Source of the DNA: Nocardioides sp.
GTDB lineage: Bacteria > Actinomycetota > Actinomycetes > Propionibacteriales > Nocardioidaceae
Direction of reading: 5' to 3'
DNA length: 5,070 nucleotides
NCBI GenBank assembly: GCA_023252065.1
Contig: JAHEXO010000219.1
Span: 1 to 5,070, forward strand
Positions 1 to 5,070 of the stretch are shown here, in pieces. Each line of letters begins with the position of its first letter. The first letter of the stretch is position 1. The notes beneath the pieces are model-generated. The model saw nothing but the letters and a program-made list of their open reading frames with translations, did no database searches and was not told the origin of the DNA. A program made the translations under genes and the position numbers.

Positions 1-404
1 GCGGCGGGGTCGTCGTTGACGAAGGCCGTCGACCACGTCGTACCGCCGTCGGTTGTGCGGTAGGCCCGGCTGTCGGTGCCACTCCCGATGGCCAGCACCC
101 ATGCGTGGTCGGCGTCAGTGGCCTCGACGTCACGGAGGAACTGGCCGTCGGTGCCCGGCGGCGAGACGTCCTGCCAGGTGGCGCCACGGTCCGTCGTACG
201 CCAGACACCGCCCTTGTCGCCGCTGACCCACGCGGTATGACCGTTCACGGCGGCGAGGCCGCGCAGCTCGTGGTCGGAGCCGACGGTGGTCACCTGCCAG
301 CTGAGGGTCGGGTGCACGGTGGCCTCCGCGGGGGTGTGCGCGAACAGCGCGCCGGTGAGGACGAGAGAAGAGGTGAGGGACACGAGCCCGAGAGTGCGTC
401 GCAT
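1..404 (-). CDS. Exported BNR/Asp-box (Ycf48-like) beta-propeller protein, N-terminal part, truncated by window edge
   Basis: The reading frame runs leftward from an ATG at 404 and leaves the window open, giving 134 complete codons. Residues 1-28 look like a Sec signal peptide: MRRT n-region, hydrophobic LGLVSLTSSLVLTGALFA, and probable cleavage near AEA (26-28). The mature part carries two Asp-box motifs of the S/T-x-D-x-G-x-T-W type, TTDRGATW at 70-77 and TTDGGTTW at 117-124. Each is followed by a short loop, and they lie 47 residues apart, as expected for successive blades of a BNR or YCF48-like propeller. Such proteins are extracellular or envelope-associated; the family includes sialidase-like, photosystem-assembly-like and uncharacterised members. 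The catalytic residues of a sialidase cannot be judged because most of the protein is missing, so no enzyme activity is assigned. The gene is divergent from xthA. The start fits the signal peptide; a purine-rich AGGGTGG lies just upstream, and a leaderless start is also possible. Confidence 0.8.
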   Translation of the reverse strand, partial: MRRTLGLVSLTSSLVLTGALFAHTPAEATVHPTLSWQVTTVGSDHELRGLAAVNGHTAWVSGDKGGVWRTTDRGATWQDVSPPGTDGQFLRDVEATDADHAWVLAIGSGTDSRAYRTTDGGTTWSTAFVNDDPA

Positions 405-410
405 CCGGCC

Positions 411-420
411 ACCCTAGGCT
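411..420. promoter_or_regulatory. Candidate bidirectional -10 element between the BNR gene and xthA
   Basis: Only 22 bp (405-426) separate the two divergent start codons. They contain the palindrome CCTAGG (413-418). Read rightward, TAGGCT (415-420) matches the TAnnnT -10 pattern and ends 6 nt before the xthA ATG. Read leftward, TAGGGT (416-411) matches the same pattern and ends 6 nt before the BNR-gene ATG. That geometry would start both transcripts at or next to the A of the start codon, giving leaderless mRNAs, which are common in actinomycetes. No recognisable -35 element is seen on either side, so this is an inference from spacing and a short motif. Confidence 0.4.
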
Positions 421-426
421 GGGCGG

Positions 427-1197
427 ATGCGGATCGCGACCTGGAACGTCAACTCACTGCGCTCGCGCATCGACCGGGTCGAGGCGTTCCTCCAGCGGCA
501 CGACGTCGACGTGCTGGCGGTCCAGGAGACCAAGGCCCGCGAGGACCAGCTGCCGCTGATGGGTCTCCAGGCCTCGGGGTACGACGTCGCGGCGGCCGGC
601 GTGAACCAGTGGAACGGCGTCGCCCTGATCAGCCGGGTCGGTCTCGAGGACGTGACGACCGGCTTTGACGGGATGCCGGGCTGGGGCGAGCCGCTCGCCG
701 CGGCGGCGCGGGCGATCGCGGCGACCTGTGGTGGCATACGGATCTGGTCGCTCTACGTGCCCAACGGCCGCAAGCCCGACGACCCCCACTACGTCTACAA
801 GCTCGACTGGCTGGCACGGCTGCGCGAGGCGGCGGGTGCCTGGATGGACGGCCAGACCGCGCTCGTCGGCGACTGGAACATCTGCCCCACCGACGACGAC
901 GTCTTCGACGTCACGCAGTTCAAGAACAGCACCCATGTCACGCCGGCCGAGCGCGCGGCGTTCCAGGCGTTCCTCGACGACGGGTACGCCGAGGTGACCC
1001 GCGCGTATGCGCCGGGCTACACCTACTGGGACTACTACCGCCAGCGCTTCGAGCGCGACCGTGGGCTCAAGATCGACTTCGTGCTGGCGACTCCCGCGCT
1101 GGCCGAGCGCGTCACCGGCGCCTTCATCGACCGCGAGGAGCGGGCCGGGCAAGGCGCCTCCGACCACGCGCCGGTCGTCGTCGACCTGGCCGACTGA
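427..1197 (+). CDS. xthA: Exonuclease III / AP endonuclease (EEP superfamily)
   Basis: This complete 256-residue protein has the usual length for the ExoIII family. The enzyme incises DNA 5' of abasic sites and removes 3'-blocking groups in cytoplasmic base-excision repair; many members also have 3'-5' exonuclease activity. All the expected metal-binding and catalytic residues are visible: N7 in ATWNVNS, E34 in VQETKA, Y110 in SLYVPNG, D149 and N151 in GDWN, D217 in KIDFV, and the terminal D246-H247 pair in SDHAP. The GYTYWDYYRQRFERDRG stretch (197-213), preceding the catalytic KIDF, is also typical of this family. The ATG at 427 places the conserved MRIATWN at the extreme N-terminus, which fixes the start. 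No strong Shine-Dalgarno sequence precedes it and a leaderless transcript is plausible. The gene is divergent from the BNR gene and convergent with the beta-helix gene. xthA follows the E. coli name; exoA is a synonym in other bacteria. Substrate preference cannot be read from the sequence. Confidence 0.95.
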   Translation: MRIATWNVNSLRSRIDRVEAFLQRHDVDVLAVQETKAREDQLPLMGLQASGYDVAAAGVNQWNGVALISRVGLEDVTTGFDGMPGWGEPLAAAARAIAATCGGIRIWSLYVPNGRKPDDPHYVYKLDWLARLREAAGAWMDGQTALVGDWNICPTDDDVFDVTQFKNSTHVTPAERAAFQAFLDDGYAEVTRAYAPGYTYWDYYRQRFERDRGLKIDFVLATPALAERVTGAFIDREERAGQGASDHAPVVVDLAD

Positions 1198-1212
1198 CCC
1201 CGCCCGGGCCAC

Positions 1213-1242
1213 GCCGGCGCCCCAGCGCCGTGGGGCGGCGGC
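1213..1242. terminator. GC-rich hairpin 15 bp after the xthA stop, candidate terminator
   Basis: CGCCCCA (1218-1224) and TGGGGCG (1231-1237) form a perfect 7-bp stem closed by a 6-nt loop. After one G-G mismatch the stem continues for four more pairs (GCCG 1213-1216 with CGGC 1239-1242). There is no T-tract after it. It therefore resembles the U-less hairpins proposed as terminators in high-GC actinobacteria rather than a classical intrinsic terminator. Its position just past xthA supports a role in ending that transcript. Confidence 0.5.
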
Positions 1243-1245
1243 CGA

Positions 1246-1304
1246 GAAACCGCTGCGAGATCGGAAGCGCTCGCCCGCTCGGCAACGCTTTTCACAGCGG
1301 TTTC
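1246..1304. terminator. Long inverted repeat in the convergent gap, candidate bidirectional terminator
   Basis: GAAACCGCTG (1246-1255) and CAGCGGTTTC (1295-1304) are perfect 10-bp complementary arms 39 nt apart. Within the loop, AAGCG (1265-1269) and CGCTT (1286-1290) can form a second, inner stem. The structure lies between the stop codons of two convergent genes (1197 and 1365), where a symmetrical terminator could serve both. The arms contain AAA/TTT but no long T-run follows on either strand. It may equally act as an RNA 3'-end stabiliser. Confidence 0.5.
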
Positions 1305-1364
1305 CCGACCGACTGCACTCGCCCCGTCGATCGGTGACGCCGAGCCCAGGGCCGTGTGCGGCGG

Positions 1365-3623
1365 TCAGGAGCGGAAGGTGAGGGCCAGCGCCAGCCACGG
1401 ACCAGAGGCCCCGCCGGACGCCGTCCGGCTGCCGGCGGACGACACCACCTGATAGCTCTTGCTCAGGTAGCGCGCCGAGGTCGCGTAGGTGCCCGCCTCG
1501 GTCCACCCGGTCGCCCACGTGGGGTTCGCCGTCCCGTTCGAGAGGGCGACCGCTGCGAAGGCGAGCTCGTGGCCGGTGGTGGCCTGCACCGGACCGGCGG
1601 AGAACGTCGTCCCCGTGCCGGAGCCGGTGACGACCTGGTCGGGTCGCGAGACCCCGGAGAACTCGTCGGAGGCGATCCGGTACGTCGCGGCGGAGGGGAA
1701 GCTCACGAGGAGCTTGTCGTTCACTGCCAGCGCCTTGGTCGCGATCCCGGCCAGTACGACGAGCCGGTTGCCGCTCCCGTCGGCGATGTCGCCGACCGCC
1801 GCGTAGGAGTTCCCGGCGGTGTCGGTGCCCGACACCGCCCCGGTCGCGGAGGTGCCGGACAGCTGCAACGTCAGCACGACGAAGTCCCCGGCCCGCACAC
1901 CGGCGGTCTTCCAGACAGTCACCGATCCCGAGGTGTGGGTGCTGGTCGAGTAGTTGCTCGCGATCGAGCCGACGTAGGTCGGGTCCGCCCCGCTCGGGTT
2001 GCTCACCGTCACCGTCCGGCTCGCCGTCGCCGACAACCCCGACGTGTCGGTGACCGTCACCGTCACCACATAAGAGCCCGCCGCCGCATACGTATGACTC
2101 GCCGTCGCCGACGCCTGCGGACCCACCGACGACCCGTCCCCGAACGTGAACCCATACGACAACGTCTGCCCCTGCGGATCAGACGACCCACTCGCATCCA
2201 CCGCCACCGGCAACGGCGCCACACCACTCGACGGCGACACACTCAGCTGCGCCGACGGCGGACTCGCTCCCGACTGCGTCTGGAGCTCGTAGGCCCCCAG
2301 GTCGTCGTAGAGCCTCGGCCCCTCGGCCTGGGTGTTCGGGGTCGCCGGGTCGTCGACCCGCGGGTTGCCGGCGGCATCGAGCGACTGCCCCCCCGAAACC
2401 CCGGAGTTGCCGCGGTCGACGGCCGGGGATCCGGCCTGCAGGGTGAAGTCGCCGGTGGCAGGTGCGGTGAACCTCGGGTCGCCTTGGACGCCGTGCCTCT
2501 CCTGCCCGGTGGCCGCCTGCATCGCGGCGAGCGAGGTGTACGACGACTTGAAGACGTACATCGTCCCGGACTTCGACAGGTACACCAGGTTGTGGTCGAC
2601 GGTCGTGCTGGCCGGCGCGGAGTCCCAGATGCCGATGTTGCCCGCGCGGCGGCTGCACGAGATGCCGTTGTACGCCGGGTAGACGGCGTTGTCGACGGCG
2701 ACGTTGTTCTGCACGGTGTAGTTGCTCGACGTGCCCTCGACGTTGATGCCGCTCGTGCAGTTGTGGAAGACGGTGTTGCCGATCAGCCTGCCACCGGAGA
2801 CGTTGAGGTCGTCGATGCCGTGGTCGCCGTTGTTGTAGGTCACGTTGTTCGCGGCCAGGTTGTTGTCGCCCCCGGTGTAGAAGTTGATCCCGGAGTCCTC
2901 GTTGTCGTGGGTGATGTTCCCGATCAGGGTGTTGCCCGGGCTGACCACGTCGATGCCGTTGGCGTTGCGCTGGTAGCCCTCCGCGTTGTAGCTGGACACG
3001 TTGCCCGACACCGTGGTCGCGGTGGTGCCGCTGGTCAGCAGGATGCCGTGGTCGCTGTTGTCGTGGGTGAAGTTCCCCTGCACGAGCGCGGCCGTCGTAC
3101 CGGAGAGCCGGATGCCCTGCGCGATCTTGCTCTTGACCCGTTGCCCCGAGCCTGTGACCTCGTTGCCGATCACGGAGATGTGGTCACCGCCCGACACCGA
3201 GATTCCGGCCCCTGTGGTGCCCGAGACCAGCAGGCCGGACACCGTGACGTAGCTCCGCGACGACACCAGGACGCCGTTCGTCACGCCTGTGCCAACGACG
3301 GGGTGCCGGCCGGGCCACGCGGTGATCGTGACCGGCGCGGAGGCGGTGCCCGAGACGGTCGGCCTGACGGTCTCGGCATAGGTGCCGTCCCCGACGTAGA
3401 CGGTCGCCCCGGGTTGGAGCCTCGCGACGGCGGGAGACAGCGTGCAGAACGGTGTCGTCGCGGTGCCCGTGCCGCTGTCGGTGCACGCGGACACGGTCTT
3501 GTCGACGTAGATGCCCGCGTCGGCGGCGTGCGCGGCGCCGACGCCGACGAGCTGCACCGTGGCGGTCCCGGCGGCCAGGCAGAGCGCCGCTATCAGGGGC
3601 CGTCCGGACAGGATGCCCTGCAT
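1365..3623 (-). CDS. Secreted right-handed parallel beta-helix protein with PKD domain and C-terminal beta-rich domain
   Basis: The 752-residue protein is predicted to be secreted. Residues 1-33 form a signal peptide (n-region with R8, hydrophobic core 9-31, cleavage after AHA). An N-terminal cap follows (about 37-90: IYVDKT, two Cys at 47 and 60, then VYVGDGTYAE), typical of pectate-lyase-like helices. About 90-405 is a parallel beta-helix of NosD/PbH1-like turns rich in GN.V, GI and NN ladders, such as NNVTYNNGDHGI. The region ending in DDLGAYE (440-446), with SPAVDRG before it, resembles the tail often found on such helices. A PKD domain spans about 458-541 (DASGSSDPQGQ, FGDGSS, HTYAAAGSYVVTVTV). 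Residues 549-752 form a Ser/Thr/Gly-rich, probably beta-sandwich domain. No lyase catalytic set is identifiable, so carbohydrate binding or processing, or adhesion, is only inferred. The frame stays open to a GTG at 3698. I prefer the ATG at 3623 because it begins directly at the signal peptide; the extra 25 residues would give an implausibly long acidic n-region. A GGAGG lies only 1 nt before this ATG, which is unusually close. Confidence 0.85.
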   Translation of the reverse strand: MQGILSGRPLIAALCLAAGTATVQLVGVGAAHAADAGIYVDKTVSACTDSGTGTATTPFCTLSPAVARLQPGATVYVGDGTYAETVRPTVSGTASAPVTITAWPGRHPVVGTGVTNGVLVSSRSYVTVSGLLVSGTTGAGISVSGGDHISVIGNEVTGSGQRVKSKIAQGIRLSGTTAALVQGNFTHDNSDHGILLTSGTTATTVSGNVSSYNAEGYQRNANGIDVVSPGNTLIGNITHDNEDSGINFYTGGDNNLAANNVTYNNGDHGIDDLNVSGGRLIGNTVFHNCTSGINVEGTSSNYTVQNNVAVDNAVYPAYNGISCSRRAGNIGIWDSAPASTTVDHNLVYLSKSGTMYVFKSSYTSLAAMQAATGQERHGVQGDPRFTAPATGDFTLQAGSPAVDRGNSGVSGGQSLDAAGNPRVDDPATPNTQAEGPRLYDDLGAYELQTQSGASPPSAQLSVSPSSGVAPLPVAVDASGSSDPQGQTLSYGFTFGDGSSVGPQASATASHTYAAAGSYVVTVTVTDTSGLSATASRTVTVSNPSGADPTYVGSIASNYSTSTHTSGSVTVWKTAGVRAGDFVVLTLQLSGTSATGAVSGTDTAGNSYAAVGDIADGSGNRLVVLAGIATKALAVNDKLLVSFPSAATYRIASDEFSGVSRPDQVVTGSGTGTTFSAGPVQATTGHELAFAAVALSNGTANPTWATGWTEAGTYATSARYLSKSYQVVSSAGSRTASGGASGPWLALALTFRS
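1980..2264 (-). other. PKD-encoding segment with codon usage unlike the rest of its gene
   Basis: These 95 codons (residues 454-548 of the beta-helix protein) cover the PKD domain and its linkers. Counted by hand, all 11 Val codons are GTG, all 13 Ala codons are GCG and 10 of 11 Thr codons are ACG; AGT, TAT, CAT, GAT and TTG also appear. In the next roughly 85 codons downstream, Thr is ACC in 10 of 12 cases and Val is split between GTC and GTG. The upstream helix favours C-ending codons. The boundaries coincide with the domain edges, which suggests a module brought in by recombination. Confidence 0.65.
2020..2112 (-). repeat. 15-bp direct repeat within the PKD-encoding segment
   Basis: The 15-mer CTCGCCGTCGCCGAC (plus strand) occurs at 2020-2034 and 2098-2112, 78 bp apart and in the same reading frame. 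Both copies encode S-A-T-A-S. Short alternating Thr-Val codon runs (ACCGTC units near 2004-2016 and 2053-2067) lie nearby but with a different offset, so this is not a simple tandem duplication. It probably reflects the biased codon choice in beta-strands of the PKD module. Confidence 0.4.
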
Positions 3624-3632
3624 CCCTCCAGC

Positions 3633-3646
3633 CTGGGGGTCCCCAG
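3633..3646 (-). promoter_or_regulatory. Short dyad/hairpin just upstream of the beta-helix gene start
   Basis: CTGGGG and CCCCAG arms are separated by 2 bp (3633-3646). In the leftward transcript this could fold as a 5-bp stem with a 4-nt loop about 10 nt before the ATG at 3623. It could be an operator, or a leader hairpin affecting translation. No family of regulator or riboswitch is recognised. Confidence 0.25.
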
Positions 3647-3667
3647 CCGGTTCCACCACCCCAGAAG

Positions 3668-3673
3668 AACGTA
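3668..3673 (-). promoter_or_regulatory. Possible -10 element for the beta-helix gene
   Basis: TACGTT on the minus strand (3673-3668) matches TAnnnT and would place transcription start near 3661, giving a leader of about 38 nt before the ATG at 3623. No -35 box is evident. If used, it would exclude the longer GTG start at 3698. Confidence 0.2.
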
Positions 3674-3713
3674 GGAGCAGCTCACCCGTTCGGGCCACGA
3701 GGTCAGGCGCTGG

Positions 3714-3727
3714 GAGGCCGATGCCTC
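3714..3727 (-). terminator. Weak hairpin after the lipoprotein stop codon
   Basis: GAGGC (3714-3718) and GCCTC (3723-3727) form a 5-bp stem with a 4-nt loop, 7 nt beyond the lipoprotein stop. There is no T-tract and the stem is short, so read-through into the beta-helix gene is quite possible. Confidence 0.2.
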
Positions 3728-3734
3728 TCGTCGC

Positions 3735-4427
3735 TCACGACGTGGCCGGGCACTTCCCGGCCTGGTAGACCACGTGGTCGACCCAGGTGTCGGTGTGGCT
3801 TCCGGCGCTGTCGTGGTAGGTCAGCACGACGCCGTCGGTCTTCAGCGGCAGGGCGTCGGGGTAGACGCGCAGGTGGAGGAAGACGTTGTACGGCGTCCCG
3901 GCCGGCAGCGACGCGCCCTTGGCGACGACGCGCTTGGACCACTGCACCGAGCTGCTCTGGGTGAGGATCGACGGCGCCGGCCAGCCCTGGATGAACCCGG
4001 TGCCTGCGTTGGCCGTGGCCGGGGCGACCCAGGACCCCGCGACCTGGACGCCGTCGGCGTAGGTCACCGACAGGTCGTCGAGGGTGACCGCGGACCCGGC
4101 CGTGACGATCACCGGGTAGTAGACATAGTCGACCGGCTTTGTGCCGGTGATCTGGAAGCAGGTGTGGGAGTGCGGGCCGCCCGACTTCGGGTCGAAGCTC
4201 AGCACCTGCGCCGGCGTACCGGACGTGGAGGACGCCGAGGCCGACGGTGTGCCCGAGGCCGGCCCGGTGGAAGGAGCCTGCGACGTGCTGGGGGTCGCCG
4301 AGGCCGAGTGCCGGGGCTTGTGGTGGGACGCCGTGGGCTTGGGTGTGCTGGAGCAGGCGGACAGCAGCAGCGCCAGCGAGGCCACCCCAGTGACGAGCAG
4401 GGTGGGGCGTCCGGATCCGTACCTCAT
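3735..4427 (-). CDS. Lipoprotein of unrecognised family with Ser/Thr/Pro-rich linker
   Basis: The protein has 230 residues and is predicted to be exported and lipid-anchored on the outer face of the membrane. Residues 1-25 form a lipoprotein signal: MRYGSGR n-region, hydrophobic TLLVTGVASLALLL, and lipobox L22-S23-A24-C25 with Cys25 as the lipidated residue. Residues 26-73 are a low-complexity Ser/Thr/Pro/Ala linker with a His/Lys-rich patch (SHHKPRH, 34-40). Residues 75-230 look like one folded, beta-rich domain with motifs such as YVYYPVIVTAGSAVTLDDLSV and YNVFLHLRVYP. The domain has only two Cys (90 and 226), near its two ends, a plausible disulfide outside the cell. I do not recognise the family and assign no function. 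The frame is open to an ATG at 4532, but the ATG at 4427 fits the lipoprotein signal exactly; the longer form would bury it behind 35 non-hydrophobic residues. There is no Shine-Dalgarno sequence, and a leaderless start is plausible. The gene lies 111 bp upstream of the beta-helix gene on the same strand and is divergent from rmuC. Confidence 0.8.
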   Translation of the reverse strand: MRYGSGRPTLLVTGVASLALLLSACSSTPKPTASHHKPRHSASATPSTSQAPSTGPASGTPSASASSTSGTPAQVLSFDPKSGGPHSHTCFQITGTKPVDYVYYPVIVTAGSAVTLDDLSVTYADGVQVAGSWVAPATANAGTGFIQGWPAPSILTQSSSVQWSKRVVAKGASLPAGTPYNVFLHLRVYPDALPLKTDGVVLTYHDSAGSHTDTWVDHVVYQAGKCPATS

Positions 4428-4434
4428 GGGGCAC

Positions 4435-4440
4435 ACGGTA
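4435..4440 (-). promoter_or_regulatory. Possible -10 element of the lipoprotein gene
   Basis: TACCGT on the minus strand (4440-4435) matches TAnnnT and ends 7 nt before the ATG at 4427, so transcription would begin at the start codon (leaderless). This agrees with the absence of a Shine-Dalgarno sequence. No clear -35 box is seen. Confidence 0.3.
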
Positions 4441-4445
4441 ACCAG

Positions 4446-4513
4446 TGATGCTGGTGGTACGTGGGACGACCCGGCGTTGCTTCCCGGGCACCTGTCGGTG
4501 GTCACCTGCATCA
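4446..4513. repeat. Pair of inverted 12-mers in the lipoprotein-rmuC divergent gap
   Basis: TGATGCTGGTGG on the plus strand (4446-4457) and TGATGCAGGTGA on the minus strand (4513-4502) match at 10 of 12 positions and face each other across the 94-bp divergent gap (4428-4521). The arrangement could be an operator pair. However, TGATGC also occurs inside rmuC coding sequence, so chance is a real possibility. Confidence 0.25.
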
Positions 4514-4521
4514 TCAGTCGC

Positions 4522-5070
4522 ATGGACCTCATGAGCGGACTGCTGATGCTCCTGGTCGGGCTGGCGCTCGGCGCGGTGACGGGCGTGCTGTGGGCGCGCT
4601 CCCGCCCGGCCTACGTCGACGGGCGCGGGCACGGCATGGTCGAGCAGGCCGAGGTGATGCAGGGCCTCGACCGGCTCAGCGACCAGCTCCACGACCTCGA
4701 GCACGCCCGAGCCACGTGGCAGGGGCAGCTGCGCCAGCAGGTCCTCGACATGCGGCAGACCACCGAGGGCCTGCGCCGTGAGACCCAGTCGCTGTCGACG
4801 GCCCTACGGCGCCCACAGGTGCGCGGGCGGTGGGGGGAGCTCCACCTGCGCCGCGCGGTCGAGATCGCCGGGCTGGTCGACCGCTGCGACTTCGCCGAGC
4901 AGGTGCGCCTCGCCGACGGGGCGAAGCGACCTGACCTGGTCGTGCGCCTGGCCGGCGGACGCAGCGTCGTGGTCGACGCCAAGGTGCCACTCGATGCGTT
5001 CCTCGACGCCACGTCGACCGACGACCCCGACGAGCGCGACGCCCACCTGGTCCGGCACGCCCGCCAGCTC
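4522..5070 (+). CDS. rmuC: DNA recombination protein RmuC, N-terminal part, truncated by window edge
   Basis: The open frame gives 183 residues and continues past the right edge; complete RmuC proteins in this group are roughly twice as long. Residues 5-25 form one hydrophobic membrane-anchor helix (GLLMLLVGLALGAVTGVLWA), followed by an Arg. Residues about 40-95 are a Gln/Glu/Leu-rich, probably coiled-coil segment. The core RmuC signature follows: LRRPQVRGRWGELHLRRAVE (95-114), then AGLVDRCDF (116-124), RPDLVVRL (136-143) and VVVDAKVPLDAF (149-160). D138 and D152-x-K154 match the PD-(D/E)xK nuclease pattern predicted for the family. RmuC affects the rate of inversion at short inverted repeats in E. 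coli and is regarded as a genome-stability nuclease. ATGs at 4522, 4531 and 4546 and an in-frame GTG at 4498 are all possible starts. None has a strong ribosome-binding site; 4522 is chosen as the first ATG that keeps the helix near the N-terminus. The gene is divergent from the lipoprotein gene. Confidence 0.92.
   Translation, partial: MDLMSGLLMLLVGLALGAVTGVLWARSRPAYVDGRGHGMVEQAEVMQGLDRLSDQLHDLEHARATWQGQLRQQVLDMRQTTEGLRRETQSLSTALRRPQVRGRWGELHLRRAVEIAGLVDRCDFAEQVRLADGAKRPDLVVRLAGGRSVVVDAKVPLDAFLDATSTDDPDERDAHLVRHARQL

Noticed and set aside
105..668. A 187-codon plus-strand frame overlapping the BNR gene and the 5' part of xthA.
   Set aside because: It overlaps the BNR-gene signal peptide and xthA in the wrong frame, and its translation is Arg/Gly-rich without motifs.
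454..1518. A 354-codon minus-strand frame overlapping xthA.
   Set aside because: xthA carries the complete set of ExoIII catalytic residues; the opposite frame has no domain and is a high-GC shadow.
2641..3120. Recurrent GTTGTTGTC/GTTGCC-like words suggesting a DNA repeat array or CRISPR.
   Set aside because: They are irregularly spaced and explained by the Asn/Gly/Val ladder codons of beta-helix turns; there are no constant repeat units with unique spacers.
1356..3674. A 772-codon open frame on the plus strand antisense to the beta-helix gene.
   Set aside because: Its translation is Arg/Gly/Val-rich low-complexity sequence with no recognisable domain. It mirrors a GC-biased real gene whose signal peptide, beta-helix and PKD are clear on the other strand.
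3703..4704. A 333-codon minus-strand frame overlapping both the lipoprotein gene and the start of rmuC.
   Set aside because: It crosses two well-supported genes, is His/Arg/Gly-rich with no motif, and is best explained as a frame shadow.
1..5070. Search for a mobile element, toxin-antitoxin, defence or biosynthetic system.
   Set aside because: No transposase, integrase, terminal repeats, small paired genes or defence domains were seen; RmuC and ExoIII are ordinary chromosomal repair proteins.

Overview
This is a high-GC window with strongly C/G-biased third codon positions. Together with a RmuC of actinobacterial type and start codons that look leaderless, it points to chromosomal DNA of an actinomycete; a Nocardioides-like or related genus is a guess. 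I see no tRNA, rRNA, CRISPR array, insertion sequence or phage gene. The window looks like housekeeping DNA-repair genes interspersed with exported proteins.

Layout: (1) positions 1-404, minus strand: the N-terminal part of an exported BNR/Asp-box (Ycf48-like) beta-propeller protein that runs off the left edge. (2) 427-1197, plus strand: a complete exonuclease III-family AP endonuclease (xthA). It is divergent from gene 1 with only 22 bp between start codons, and a symmetrical CTAG-centred element there could supply a -10 box in both directions. (3) 1198-1364: a convergent intergenic gap with two strong hairpins. (4) 1365-3623, minus: a 752-residue secreted protein made of a right-handed parallel beta-helix, a PKD domain and a C-terminal beta-rich domain. 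(5) 3735-4427, minus: a lipoprotein of unrecognised family, upstream of gene 4 on the same strand. (6) 4522-5070, plus: the N-terminal part of rmuC, divergent from the lipoprotein and cut by the right edge.

How the genes relate: xthA (base-excision repair) and rmuC (predicted membrane-anchored nuclease, genome stability) are DNA-maintenance genes. The lipoprotein and beta-helix protein are both exported and may be co-transcribed across a 111-bp gap, but no shared pathway can be read from sequence.

The most notable signal is inside the beta-helix gene. The PKD-encoding segment (about 1980-2264) uses a different codon palette from both flanks: all 11 Val are GTG, all 13 Ala are GCG and 10 of 11 Thr are ACG. 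This fits a module acquired by domain shuffling. I found no convincing evidence for a wholly new multi-gene system.
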